Positions 54,717 through 63,869 of a stretch of 64,000 bases of DNA are shown one piece after another; positions within the stretch are counted from its first letter, which is position 1; each line of letters begins with the position of its first letter. The position numbers and the translations under genes are program-made. The DNA comes from Plectonema cf. radiosum LEGE 06105. GTDB lineage: Bacteria > Cyanobacteriota > Cyanobacteriia > Cyanobacteriales > Nostocaceae. The notes below the pieces were generated by a model that worked only from the letters and a program-made list of their open reading frames with translations, was not told the DNA's origin and ran no database searches. The stretch spans positions 35,548 through 99,547 of the forward strand of contig NZ_JADEWL010000011.1 of assembly GCF_015207665.1 (NCBI RefSeq), written 5' to 3'.

Positions 54717-55071
54717 TCGCAATTCTCAATTATGCGACTTTTCAAATATTTTGTCACGATGGTTGTTTAAGTCCATCCCACAAGAATATATCCGATCAAC
54801 AGGCAAATTACTATCAGCACTGATTTTTTAGATGATACTTAATTTCTTTTTGATTCTATAATTGGCAACTTATATATGAATACGATTAAAAAATGACTTT
54901 TTATGCAGCAACTAATATTTATTGTTACATTATTTAATATTTATACCCCATCACTTACCACGGATTCAATAGATTACACGGATTTCACGGATTTAATTAC
55001 CCAGTTAACAGTTATCAGTTAGCAATTCCCAATTACCCATCACCAATTACCCATTACCAATTAGCCATTCT
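54717..55071. other. Gap between pxcA and mltA
   Basis: No gene. The left half is AT-rich and holds the mltA promoter. The right part carries short tandem repeats (CACGGATTT units near 54960-54990, CAGTTAACAGTTATCAG and CAATTACCCATTA units near 55000-55060). Confidence 0.55.
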
Positions 55072-56418
55072 CTATTCATTCATATTACGATAAGTGGCAA
55101 CCGCAGAAGGAGAAATGCGATTGAGATAACGGAAAATCCAGTATTTAAAGATAGTATCTAGAATTACTGGAAAAGTCGCAATAAATAGGAAAATAAATTC
55201 GTGATTAGCAGGTAAACCCCAATGACGGGATATACCTTCTAGAATTACTTCCCAACCATGAGGAGAGTGGAATCCGACAAATATATCCGTAAATAGAATA
55301 ATAATAAATGCCTTAGCGCTGTCGCTTAAACCATAAACTACATAATCAAAAAATTCTTTTAAAACAGCTATTTCTCGCTTACTAATTACCAAAAACCAGA
55401 TAAATGCAAAAACAGAAATAATATCAGCAAAAACATTTTTAATTGCATTACCGCTGATTACCTGATATTTTTCGGCAATCTTCAATGCTTTGTCTTTTAC
55501 TTGTTCTTCTATCTCTTCTTCCATCTCTTGGCGAGAAAGTGCAGGCGTACTATTAATTAAAGTTTGAAATTTGATTTTTTCTTCAAATCTTTCTAATTCT
55601 AATAGCGCTTCTTCTTCCATCTCATAATTAATAAATAATTGAGGTTGTTCGCCGTTTCTAATATAATTAACAATTGGACTAATTAAAATAGCTTTTGATA
55701 TTTGATGGCTTAAAATAGGGATGATAATTAATAATAATAAAAATCTCACAGAAATAATTGTTCTTCTTTGAGAAGTGCGGAATTTTTCCACAACATCTTG
55801 TTCAGCATTTGGATCTAATTCAACTTGTAAACGATTAAATGTATTGAAAATTGAACGCGGTAATACCCCTGTGGTGTTAACTTTACCTTTGGGTTGATTG
55901 TTTGATTTATTTTTTGCTAAATCCGCTTTTCTGGTTTGAACTATTTCTGATTCAATTTTTGGTATAACTGTGTCATATTGAGTAGAAGATGGAATTACTG
56001 CATCTTGAGTAAAATTTTGTTGTAAAATTGGTGTAGTATATTTAGCAACTATTTGATCAATCAACCTTAACTTTTCTAAAACCAATTCAGAACTAGGATG
56101 TTCAACATCAAATTTCTTTGCTGTTTTTAAATTTGATTCATTAAGTAAATAATGACTCGCTTTAAACTCCGTCAACCTCATCCGCACAATTCTTAAAAGT
56201 TGTTTGAGGTCAGATTCAAAATAATCCATTACACTGGTGCTATAGGTAGCAGAGTTGATATCTATTTTTTGACCATGAAAATGTTCATCTTCTATAACCT
56301 TAATTTGTAATGCTGCTTTATAAGCTTCATCTAAAGAGCGTTCCTGGGTTCGTAAGTACCACTGGTAAGCTTTTACTAAATACAAATAAATTTTTTGACT
56401 AACGGAAAAGTTTTTCAT
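55072..56418 (-). CDS. pxcA: Proton extrusion protein PxcA (CemA/CotA family)
   Basis: Inner-membrane protein needed for light-induced Na+-dependent proton extrusion and indirectly for CO2 and nitrate uptake in cyanobacteria; the chloroplast homologue is CemA. A hydrophilic N-terminal half is followed by a membrane domain with SVRFLLLLIIIPILSHQISK, a Glu-rich cytoplasmic loop and the family signature YGLSDSAKAFIIILFTDIFV, then FHSPHGWEVI and the terminal FKYWIFRYLNRISPSAVATY. 448 aa is normal for the long cyanobacterial form. Confidence 0.93.
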   Translation of the reverse strand: MKNFSVSQKIYLYLVKAYQWYLRTQERSLDEAYKAALQIKVIEDEHFHGQKIDINSATYSTSVMDYFESDLKQLLRIVRMRLTEFKASHYLLNESNLKTAKKFDVEHPSSELVLEKLRLIDQIVAKYTTPILQQNFTQDAVIPSSTQYDTVIPKIESEIVQTRKADLAKNKSNNQPKGKVNTTGVLPRSIFNTFNRLQVELDPNAEQDVVEKFRTSQRRTIISVRFLLLLIIIPILSHQISKAILISPIVNYIRNGEQPQLFINYEMEEEALLELERFEEKIKFQTLINSTPALSRQEMEEEIEEQVKDKALKIAEKYQVISGNAIKNVFADIISVFAFIWFLVISKREIAVLKEFFDYVVYGLSDSAKAFIIILFTDIFVGFHSPHGWEVILEGISRHWGLPANHEFIFLFIATFPVILDTIFKYWIFRYLNRISPSAVATYRNMNE

Positions 56419-56506
56419 TTTAAATAGTCATCTCTATCTTTTTAGTAGTTTTTAAACTTACATTAACGCTGTTCGATATCTTAACAAAATCATCGGGAGA
56501 CGGTTT

Positions 56507-58687
56507 GTGTTAAATCATTCTCTTTGGATTGAAGGTTCTAGTCGTAGTGGTAAGACTGAACGTTTGGTAGAGCAATTTTGTATTTGGGTAAACCATCACG
56601 ATGAGAACAAACAACTATTTTATACTAGTAACTCAATCAAAAAAAATAGTTCTAGCATACCAAAAAGCCTTTACCTGCATAACGAACTGGGAGTTTTAGT
56701 CTTTGCTGCAAATGGAGATAATCGCCGAGAATTAGCAGATAAAATTGTGACTGCTACTTGGGGAAAGTATCCGGTGATAGCAAAAACACCTTTAGGATTT
56801 TTTCAAGATGAAGTGATTTTGTTTTGGCCTCTTTTGATCGAATCTTTAAAATTAAAAGCCCAATTTCCGGTAAGATTACGTCCAGAAACTGAACAGGAAC
56901 TAGCAACTAAGTTATGGCATTCTCGACTCAATGAAGAAACTTTGCGTAGTATTGGGATGAATGAGTCTCGTTTAGTACGCCGTATTCTTGACTTAATGCA
57001 ATTAGCAGCCTTAAGTGGAACACCATTTGAAAATATTCCGCACATTTTAACAACAGTAATATCAACACAAGATAATTTTACTAAGTTAGAACCAGATATG
57101 ATTGGTTCTTTATTATTAGATTGGCGTAAGTGGTGTTTGGATAAGGGCTTTTTAACTTACGGAATTATTACGGAACTTTACGCTCAAAATTTATTAGCGG
57201 ATCATAATTATCTTTCCCGACTCAAAAAACGCTATCAAGCAGTTTTAGCGGATGACGTACAGGATTATCCCGCTTTGATGCGTCGTTTATTCGAGTTGAT
57301 TATTGCTGATGGTGTGGGAGCCTTTAGTTATAATCCCGATGGTATAGTGCGTTTGGGATTGGGAGCAGATCCAAATTATATGTCTGGGTTAGCAGAACAT
57401 TGTCACAGAGAAATTTTGACTCAACCACCGATGTTATCCTTATCCGATTTGCTCTTGAATTCAATGACGCAATTGATAACACAACCAATGACGCTTTTGA
57501 GTTTACCTTTATCGGTACAGTCAATTCAAACAACTTCCCGCGCTTCATTATTACAAGAAACCGCACAAACAATCATCAAAGCAGTCAAATCCGGGATAGT
57601 ACAACCAAAAGAAATCGCCATAATTGCTCCCGGTTTAGACGCGATCGCACGTTATTCTTTGATCGAAAAGTTTAGCAAAGCCGGGATTGCGGTGAATTCG
57701 CTGCAAGATCAACGTCCTTTAATCAGTTCACCGTTGATTCGGGCTTTACTAACTTTATTAACCTTAGTTTATCCGGGTTTGGGACGTTTAGTTGATAGAG
57801 ACGCGATCGCGTCCATGTTAGTAGTACTCAGTCGCAAACCGAATAACCATCAATTTATTGATCCGGTAAGGGCTGGATTAATCGCAGACTACTGTTTTGA
57901 ACCCCATCCAGACAACCCCAATTTACTAAATATCGATTCCTATGAAAGGTGGGATAGATTGGGTTACGCTGCGACAACGGCTTATGGAAGAATATTAAAC
58001 TGGTTAGAGCAACAGCGCTCGAATTACGAAAAGCGTTTAATTCCTACTCCAGTTTCCTTTTTATATAGCGCTATAGAATACTTTATATCTGACGTTGGTT
58101 ATTCCAATTACGAACAACTAGCGATTTTACGGCAATTACTAGAAACTGCTCAACATTACTGGGAAATTGATACTAGATTAAACCAGTATTCTTCTACTAG
58201 GAAATCTTTACAAGAACAGCAGCTAACAGAAGCAGTAGAAAAACCAGATAAAACTAAAACCACAACCATCGCGGAATTTATCGAGTTGCTACGACAGGGA
58301 ACCATTACTGCGAGTCCTTATCCCATACGTCGCATCGGAAGTCTAGGGAATGCGGTTACATTAGCAACAATATTTCAATATCGTTCCTTACGTCATTCCC
58401 ATCGCTGGCATTTTTGGTTAGATGCAGGTTCACCATTATGGACAAAAGGAGGAGCAGCAACCTTATTTGGTTCGATGTTCTTTTTACAAGATAGATTTGC
58501 TCAACCTTGGACTGCTGAAGATGAAAAATCAGCCGAAGACCAACGATTGCAAAGGATTATAGCGGATTTACTTGCCCGCGTATCCGATAAAATTTATTTA
58601 TGTCACAGCGAATTAGCAGTAAACGGACAAGAACAACTTGGTTCGTTGTTACCCTTAGTGAATGCTTGTGTGGGAATCGAGAGATAG
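56507..58687 (+). CDS. UvrD/AddB-like helicase superfamily I protein
   Basis: Large nucleic-acid motor-like protein of 726 aa. Walker A is GSSRSGKT (10-17). The Walker B-like motif reads VLADDVQDYP (about 247), and later blocks (EIAIIAPGLDAIARYSLIE, SLQDQRPLISSPLIRALL) match the motif IV-VI region of UvrD/AddB proteins. A Cys cluster or nuclease domain is not seen. GTG start with GGGAGA upstream. It probably acts in recombination or repair in the AddB/RecB sense, but the exact role is not known. pxcA is transcribed divergently 88 bases away. Confidence 0.75.
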   Translation: MLNHSLWIEGSSRSGKTERLVEQFCIWVNHHDENKQLFYTSNSIKKNSSSIPKSLYLHNELGVLVFAANGDNRRELADKIVTATWGKYPVIAKTPLGFFQDEVILFWPLLIESLKLKAQFPVRLRPETEQELATKLWHSRLNEETLRSIGMNESRLVRRILDLMQLAALSGTPFENIPHILTTVISTQDNFTKLEPDMIGSLLLDWRKWCLDKGFLTYGIITELYAQNLLADHNYLSRLKKRYQAVLADDVQDYPALMRRLFELIIADGVGAFSYNPDGIVRLGLGADPNYMSGLAEHCHREILTQPPMLSLSDLLLNSMTQLITQPMTLLSLPLSVQSIQTTSRASLLQETAQTIIKAVKSGIVQPKEIAIIAPGLDAIARYSLIEKFSKAGIAVNSLQDQRPLISSPLIRALLTLLTLVYPGLGRLVDRDAIASMLVVLSRKPNNHQFIDPVRAGLIADYCFEPHPDNPNLLNIDSYERWDRLGYAATTAYGRILNWLEQQRSNYEKRLIPTPVSFLYSAIEYFISDVGYSNYEQLAILRQLLETAQHYWEIDTRLNQYSSTRKSLQEQQLTEAVEKPDKTKTTTIAEFIELLRQGTITASPYPIRRIGSLGNAVTLATIFQYRSLRHSHRWHFWLDAGSPLWTKGGAATLFGSMFFLQDRFAQPWTAEDEKSAEDQRLQRIIADLLARVSDKIYLCHSELAVNGQEQLGSLLPLVNACVGIER

Positions 58688-58753
58688 GGAAACGAGCCAT
58701 TCACATCTTACTGGGTTTGCTCAAAACTAATCACAATTAATAAATACAAAATT

Positions 58754-59401
58754 ATGACTCAAAACTGGTTTGAAAATCTATACGCTAAAGCTCAAGGTGA
58801 TTCTAATCAAGTTCCTTGGGCAAATATGACTGTAAATGCCTATCTCAAAGATTGGTTAAATCAAAATCCACAACTTGAGAAAAATTTAAACGGTTTAAAA
58901 GCCTTAGTAGTTGGATGTGGATTAGGAGACGATGCCGAAGCTTTAGCTGAATATGGATTTGATGTTACCGCTTTTGATATTTCCCCTACAGCAATCAATT
59001 GGTGTATTTCTCGATTTCCTCATTCTTCAGTTAACTACCTCGTCGCCGATTTATTCGATCTAAATCAAGAATGGCAGCAAAATTTTGATTTCGTCTTTGA
59101 ATCGAGAACTATTCAATCTTTACCTTTAACAGTACGTCAGCAAGCAATGACAGCTATTGCTCAATTAGTCGCCCATAACGGAACATTATTAGTTGTCACA
59201 GCTACTCGCGATACTCCAGAAGAACCCAGCGGTCCACCTTATCCCTTATCCTTAGAAGAAATCGACTATTTTACAAAGTTGGGATTACAAGAAATTCGCC
59301 GCGATGCTTTCACAGAGAAAAATAATCGACTTCCCAAACGGCTGAGAATTGAATACTCTTTTAAATCAAGAATAAAGATAAGTAGTACTCCACCATATTA
59401 A
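58754..59401 (+). CDS. Class I SAM-dependent methyltransferase (TPMT-like)
   Basis: Cytoplasmic methyltransferase of 215 aa, resembling thiopurine/thiol methyltransferase-type proteins. Motif I is ALVVGCGLGDDAEALAEYG (about 51-69), motif II VTAFDISPTAINW, and the loop VFESRTIQSLP follows; GTLLVVTATRD is the motif III strand. The last residues (SSTPPY) come from the dispersed ACTCCACCA repeat. The final 150 bases of the gene are duplicated at 62068-62280. Confidence 0.88.
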   Translation: MTQNWFENLYAKAQGDSNQVPWANMTVNAYLKDWLNQNPQLEKNLNGLKALVVGCGLGDDAEALAEYGFDVTAFDISPTAINWCISRFPHSSVNYLVADLFDLNQEWQQNFDFVFESRTIQSLPLTVRQQAMTAIAQLVAHNGTLLVVTATRDTPEEPSGPPYPLSLEEIDYFTKLGLQEIRRDAFTEKNNRLPKRLRIEYSFKSRIKISSTPPY

Positions 59402-60011
59402 TTTTACGGGGTTATTATCGCCAACTGACCGGGAATTTAATTCCCGGTCTAATAGCTTCAGTCCTCTGAAAAGGACTTTAAAAAATCAAAATCTAAGTCC
59501 AAATATTTTCCATTCCTTTGTGCTAACCTCTGCACTCCGAGGCTGAAAAATATCATCTTTAGTTTAAAATTCTTCCGCTTCCCCTCTAAAATATTTTCAA
59601 TATACAACTCATAAAATCAATTGATTGTCAATATCAGTATTTTATTTCCACAAAAATAGTACTTTTAATCACAACAGAATTTACATCCCTTCACATTTAC
59701 TCGCAGCTTTATTCAAGCTTTATCTAGTGTTGTAGTACGAAAATCATCTAAATATCAAGTTAATTGCTGCTTATTAACTAGCTATTTAAGAAAAAATAGG
59801 AAAATTAAACAAACTGCTTCCCTAAGCATAACAATACCATATTACAGTCACACCTCTTGTAATCTCGTGGAATAATTGAGAATTCGGTCAATAAAAAATT
59901 TTGTGTAAACTTCGGTAACGGATTTGTAACGGAATATGAATACATAAGTTTAATGAATTGTGCGATTTGAGAAAGTTTTATTTATCAAAGGATAATTTAT
60001 GATTTTTTGCA
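59254..60011. repeat. 0.75-kb direct duplication, copy A
   Basis: Runs from inside the methyltransferase gene (EEIDYF codons) to an ATG-like end (GGATAATTTATGATTTT). Copy B at 62068-62921 is near-identical but carries a 91-bp insertion. The two copies bracket the SDR-LysR gene pair and are in the same orientation. The right end resembles a promoter plus ribosome binding site leading to an ATG whose frame stops within 20 codons in both copies. Confidence 0.88.
59402..59996. other. Gene-free part of duplication copy A
   Basis: Non-coding. The stretch starts with the ACTCCACCATATTAAT repeat end, then the two-hairpin repeat (59434-59478: CCGGGAATTTAATTCCCGG and AGTCCTCTGAAAAGGACT), followed by AT-rich DNA. 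Confidence 0.6.
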
Positions 60012-60086
60012 TTTACGCTCACCTTTTAGCGCTTCTAATCTATTACCCGGTGGAACTTTAATATCATAAGCGGGAAGATGCTGCAT
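59997..60086 (-). pseudogene. HigB-type toxin remnant cut at the duplication edge
   Basis: Reads HLPAYDIKVPPGNRLEALKG, then ERK, which is the middle of HigB/RelE-family plasmid-maintenance toxins (PPxNRLEALKGDR...). At the boundary of duplication copy A (60011) the family sequence ends and the frame stops after CKKS. Neither the N-terminal half nor the HigA antitoxin is present. The duplication or a linked rearrangement therefore broke a former higB gene. Confidence 0.65.
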
Positions 60087-60256
60087 TGAGTTGGTCTAAC
60101 CGAAACCTCTGTAGAGACGTTAGAGTGTAACGTCTCAAAATCTAAATTCATACCCGGATTCTGCAACGTCTCCATTTTTGATCGGGTAGGGTGTGTTAGA
60201 CACATTTTGTGCATGGTCGTGAGTCTAACACAACGGACAAAAAATTTATATTTTAT

Positions 60257-61000
60257 TTACCAGGATAGCGTCAGTGCACCCCCAAATTTTCTCATTTCTG
60301 CAAAAAACTGACCCTGTGGACCACTCTCTGGAAGTGTTGCTAGATACACGGCTGTTTCCGCTCCTTCATCGGCTGTGAACGGTGCATTACTACCTCCCAT
60401 ATCAGTTTGCATCCAGCCAGGAGAATATGCATTCACCAAAATATTAGTACCCTGGAGTTCCTTAGCCCAAAGTACTGTCAATCCATTTAGCCCAACCTTG
60501 GAAAGACGATAGGACGGAGCCAATGGATAATAATCCCTGTCCATACAGGTCAGAGAAGCCATTTCAGTAGACACATTCACAATCCGTCCGTAGTTTTGCG
60601 CTTTCATTAAAGGTATTAGTGCTTTGGTGATTCGAGCAACCCCCAACACATTAGTTGTAAAGGTAGTCAACATTGTTTCTATCTCAACCGTCAACAGGCT
60701 AGATTCTTCTGGCTGCATTGTTGGGTTAATACCTGCATTATTGACCAGAATATCTACTTTGCCATAAGTTTTTTGCAACCAAGTCGTGAACTGCACTACA
60801 CTTGCATCGCTCGTAATATCGAGAGGATGAAAATCAACTTGAATATTTTCGCTGCATAGACGTTGCTGAGCACTTAGACCATCTTGCTGCTGACGACTTG
60901 TCAACACCACCCGAATATTCTCTTGCTGTGCTAACTTCCTAGCAATTGCGTAGCCTAAACCTTTGTGACTCCCGGTGATTACGGCAACTTTCTGCGTCAT
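60257..61000 (-). CDS. Short-chain dehydrogenase/reductase
   Basis: NAD(P)-dependent oxidoreductase with a Rossmann fold (247 aa). The cofactor loop TGSHKGLG is near the N-terminus, NNAG follows, the catalytic Ser is in VNVSTEMAS, and Tyr-Lys is in YRLSK. SPGWMQTDMGG closes the substrate lid. An Arg in VVLTSRQ after beta-2 favours NADP(H). Carbonyl reductase-like; substrate unknown. The ATG at 61000 is preferred to a TTG three codons upstream. It is divergent from a LysR gene across 93 bases and lies inside the duplicated-flank cassette. Confidence 0.9.
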   Translation of the reverse strand: MTQKVAVITGSHKGLGYAIARKLAQQENIRVVLTSRQQQDGLSAQQRLCSENIQVDFHPLDITSDASVVQFTTWLQKTYGKVDILVNNAGINPTMQPEESSLLTVEIETMLTTFTTNVLGVARITKALIPLMKAQNYGRIVNVSTEMASLTCMDRDYYPLAPSYRLSKVGLNGLTVLWAKELQGTNILVNAYSPGWMQTDMGGSNAPFTADEGAETAVYLATLPESGPQGQFFAEMRKFGGALTLSW

Positions 61001-61033
61001 GGCGATCAAATTCCTGTGAATAAATTAACTATA

Positions 61034-61048
61034 TTGTTACCGTAACAA
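61034..61048. promoter_or_regulatory. Putative LysR operator
   Basis: TTGTTAC-C-GTAACAA is a perfect 7-bp inverted repeat about a single central base in the 93-base gap between the divergent SDR and LysR genes. It also fits the T-N11-A pattern of LysR-type sites. Confidence 0.55.
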
Positions 61049-61093
61049 CCATTAAACTATTAAACAATACAATATTTGAGATAGATATTATTA

Positions 61094-62020
61094 ATGAAAT
61101 CGATAAATTTAGCAGCGATCGACTTGAACCTGTTGGTTGCCTTTGAAGCCCTCCTGGAACAGCGCAACGTTACGAAAGCTGCCGAACAACTTCAAATTGG
61201 TCAGCCAGCAATGAGTGCAGCCCTCAATCGTCTGCGTATTTTATTTAAGGATGAATTATTTGTACGCTTGGGGAGACAAATGCAACCAACGCTAAAAGCT
61301 CAAGCGATTGCCCCAGGCATTTTAACAGCTTTACAACAAATTCGCCAAACCGTTACTTCTAGTCAGATATTTGAGCCAACTGATAGCGATCGCACTTTTG
61401 CCATTGGTAGTTCAGATTACGCTAGCTTTGTGCTGATACCAGCACTGCTGGATTTGACTCATCAAACCGCACCATCTCTAAATTTTCGCATGATTGGATT
61501 CGAGAAGGACAGCGTTGGAGATTTACTAGAACAAGGAGCGATCAATGTAGCATTAGGTGTTTTTGCCGATCCACCCCGACAAACCCAATGGGAACCGCTT
61601 TTTGAAGAACGATTTGTAGGAATTGTCCGTCAAGGACATCCGGCTCTCAAACAGGGAACTATGAGTTTGGAAACCTTTGCCCAGCTTTCCCATGCTCTGG
61701 CAACCCTACGTCGAGATTCCACAGGTGCAATCGACAAGATATTGAATCAGCACAACTTAGAGCGTCGTATTGCATTCACAACTCCCCATATGATGGTTTT
61801 ACCATTTGCGATCGCATCGAGTGATTTAGTCGCAGCACTTCCCCGTCGTATTGCTCTCAAGTTGGCAACGGTCTGCAATTTGACAATTTTTGAACTGCCA
61901 CTCAAAACAAAACCGTGGACGGTTTCGATGCTGTGGAGTGCTTTGAGCAATCAAGATCAAGCTAATCGTTGGTTAAGGAACACAATCAAAGCAATTTCTC
62001 AACAAATTAAGATAAACTAA
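61094..62020 (+). CDS. LysR-family transcriptional regulator (NodD-like)
   Basis: 308-aa LTTR with an N-terminal winged HTH (LLVAFEALLEQRNVTKAAEQ, GQPAMSAALNRLR; about 10-60) and a substrate-binding domain (FAIGSSDYASFVLIPALLD). The N-terminal sequence DLNLLVAFEALLEQRNVTKAA fits the NodD/PcpR branch. It is transcribed away from the SDR gene, the classic layout in which the regulator controls its neighbour; a symmetric operator lies between them. Confidence 0.92.
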   Translation: MKSINLAAIDLNLLVAFEALLEQRNVTKAAEQLQIGQPAMSAALNRLRILFKDELFVRLGRQMQPTLKAQAIAPGILTALQQIRQTVTSSQIFEPTDSDRTFAIGSSDYASFVLIPALLDLTHQTAPSLNFRMIGFEKDSVGDLLEQGAINVALGVFADPPRQTQWEPLFEERFVGIVRQGHPALKQGTMSLETFAQLSHALATLRRDSTGAIDKILNQHNLERRIAFTTPHMMVLPFAIASSDLVAALPRRIALKLATVCNLTIFELPLKTKPWTVSMLWSALSNQDQANRWLRNTIKAISQQIKIN

Positions 62021-62067
62021 GTCTGAATATATTTGATCGCCACAATTAATGCCTCCAGCATCACCTC

Positions 62068-62280
62068 AGAAGAAATCGATTATTTGCCAAAGTTGGGATT
62101 GCAAGAGATTCGCCGTGATGCTTTCATATTATGTCCGGATGATTAGTTATTATTCCCTACTCCTTATCCCGGAACCAACTACTCCCTTTATTACAAGCGT
62201 TTAACCGCACATCATATCACACAGAAAAATAATCGACTTCCCAAACGTCTCAGAATTGAATACTGTTTTAAATAAAAATA
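62068..62280 (+). pseudogene. Methyltransferase 3'-end fragment, interrupted by a MITE
   Basis: Copies the last 50 codons of the methyltransferase at 58754 (EEIDYLPKLGLQEIRRDAF, then RLPKRLRIEY) but lacks everything before, and is split by a 91-bp insertion. Non-functional. Confidence 0.85.
62127..62217. mobile_element. 91-bp MITE with a known empty site
   Basis: The insertion is absent from duplication copy A, where GATGCTTTCA runs straight into CAGAGAAAAAT. The ends TATTATGTCCGG and CCGCACATCATA are imperfect inverted repeats and resemble the ends of the element at 30761-30884. Flanking CA dinucleotides on both sides may be the target-site duplication. Confidence 0.7.
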
Positions 62281-63144
62281 ATTAGTATTCCGCCACATTA
62301 ATTTTACGGGGTTATTATCGCCAACTGACCGGGAATTTAATTCCCGGTCTAATAGCTTCAGTCCTCTGAAAAGGACTTTAAAAAATCAAAATCTAAGTCC
62401 AAATATTTTCCATTCCTTTGTGCTAACCTCTGCACTCCGAGGCTGAAAAATATCATCTTTAGTTTAAAATTCTTCCGCTTCCCCTCTAAAATATTTTTAA
62501 TATATAACCCATAAAATCAATTGATTGTCAATATCCGTATTTTATCCCCACAAAAATAGTACTTTAAATCACAACAAGATTTACATCCCTTCACATTTAC
62601 TCGCAGCTTTATTCAAGCTTTATCTAGTGTTGTAGTACGAAAATTATCTAAATATCAAGTTGATTGCTGCTTATTAACTAGCTATTTAAGAAAAAATCGG
62701 AAAAAGATTGAAAATTAAATAAACTGCTCCCCTAAGCATAACAATACCATATTACAGTCACACCTCTTGTAATCTCGTGGAATAATTGAGAATTCGGTCA
62801 ATAAAAAATTTTGTGTAAACTTCGGTAACGGATTTGTAACGGAATATGAATACAGAAGTTTAATGAATTGTGCGATTTGAGAAAGTTTTATTTATCAAAG
62901 GATAATTTATGATTTTGTGCAGAAAAAGCAGGTGTTTATTATGAGATAATTAGAAATTTACGTGTGAATGTGTGAGAATAAATAATATTGATTGCCATAG
63001 CAACGAGTTTGCACTACGCGATGGCGATTGTGAATTTTGTATTTGATCGGTTTCTTGTACGGACTTATATATATTGATGTTTGGATAAACTGGTTTTACT
63101 GCGAAAATCAAGAAAGCTGGTTTTAACTAACTCACAATGTTTTT

Positions 63145-63750
63145 ATGCCTTACAGTCAATTTACGCTTCCTAAAGTAATCCAAGACTTTAACTTGAATCT
63201 TATAGAAGGGGTTTCATTCTTATCAAAATCTGAACATACAGTAAAGCCGAGTCCTTACCTTGGGGAATTTTTGCATAAAAATCTACAACTTGCGATCGCG
63301 CTGAATACAGAAAAAGCCAGGTCAGAATTGATTATCTGTCCGCTGCTATTGGCAGTCAAAGAAGCTTTAAATAACGAAATCAGCTTGTTTTCTGGGGAGG
63401 AATTCAACGTTGAACCTGAAACAGGTTTAACGGGGATATGCGATTTTATTCTTAGCTGTTCCAAGGAGCAATTATTTGTCAAAGCACCCGTAGCAGTAAT
63501 AGTAGAAGCAAAAAAAGAGAACCTCAAAATCGGTTTAGGACAATGTATCGCAGAAATGATCGCGGCGCAAAAATTTAATCAGCAAGCAAAAAATTCCATC
63601 AACACCATTTACGGTACCGTTACCACCGGAACCTTTTGGCGCTTTTTAAAATTGGAAGGCGATACCGTGACCATCGATTTAACAGAATACCCCTTACCGC
63701 CAATCGAACCAGTTTTCAATTATTTAATTGCAATGGTTAGCTCTTGTTAG
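63145..63750 (+). CDS. PD-(D/E)XK nuclease-fold-like protein, paralog of the 31004 gene
   Basis: 201 aa and collinear with the protein at 31004: PYSQF start, NTEKARSELIICPLLLAV, GICDFILS and then VIVEAKKENLKIGLGQC (D...ExK motif), IYGTVTTGTFWRF. The clear divergence but shared motifs and length show an old paralog pair with conserved putative catalytic residues. No partner gene adjoins. Function unknown. Confidence 0.75.
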   Translation: MPYSQFTLPKVIQDFNLNLIEGVSFLSKSEHTVKPSPYLGEFLHKNLQLAIALNTEKARSELIICPLLLAVKEALNNEISLFSGEEFNVEPETGLTGICDFILSCSKEQLFVKAPVAVIVEAKKENLKIGLGQCIAEMIAAQKFNQQAKNSINTIYGTVTTGTFWRFLKLEGDTVTIDLTEYPLPPIEPVFNYLIAMVSSC

Positions 63751-63869
63751 TCGTTAAGTACTTGTGGCAACATTTAATTAAATATTTCTACGTTTAGATA
63801 GGCATGGGGGGAAGGGAAGGGCTGTATAGCTGAGCAGTAAATATATAATTTTGCTTGGCTACTTACTTA

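Larger units (their letters stand above)
62068..62921. repeat. 0.75-kb direct duplication, copy B
   Basis: Second copy of 59254-60011. Differences are scattered substitutions and the 91-bp MITE. The two-hairpin repeat sits at 62328-62375. It ends GGATAATTTATGATTTT like copy A, then diverges. Confidence 0.88.
62021..63144. other. Gene-free stretch holding duplication copy B
   Basis: No intact gene. It contains duplication copy B (62068-62921), including a pseudogene piece of the methyltransferase 3' end and the MITE at 62127-62217, then about 220 bases before the next gene. Confidence 0.7.

Noticed and set aside
60000..60062. Short plus-strand frame at the end of duplication copy A (MIFCIYAHL...)
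   Set aside because: It is 20 codons, differs completely from the frame at the end of copy B, and overlaps the HigB remnant in antisense.
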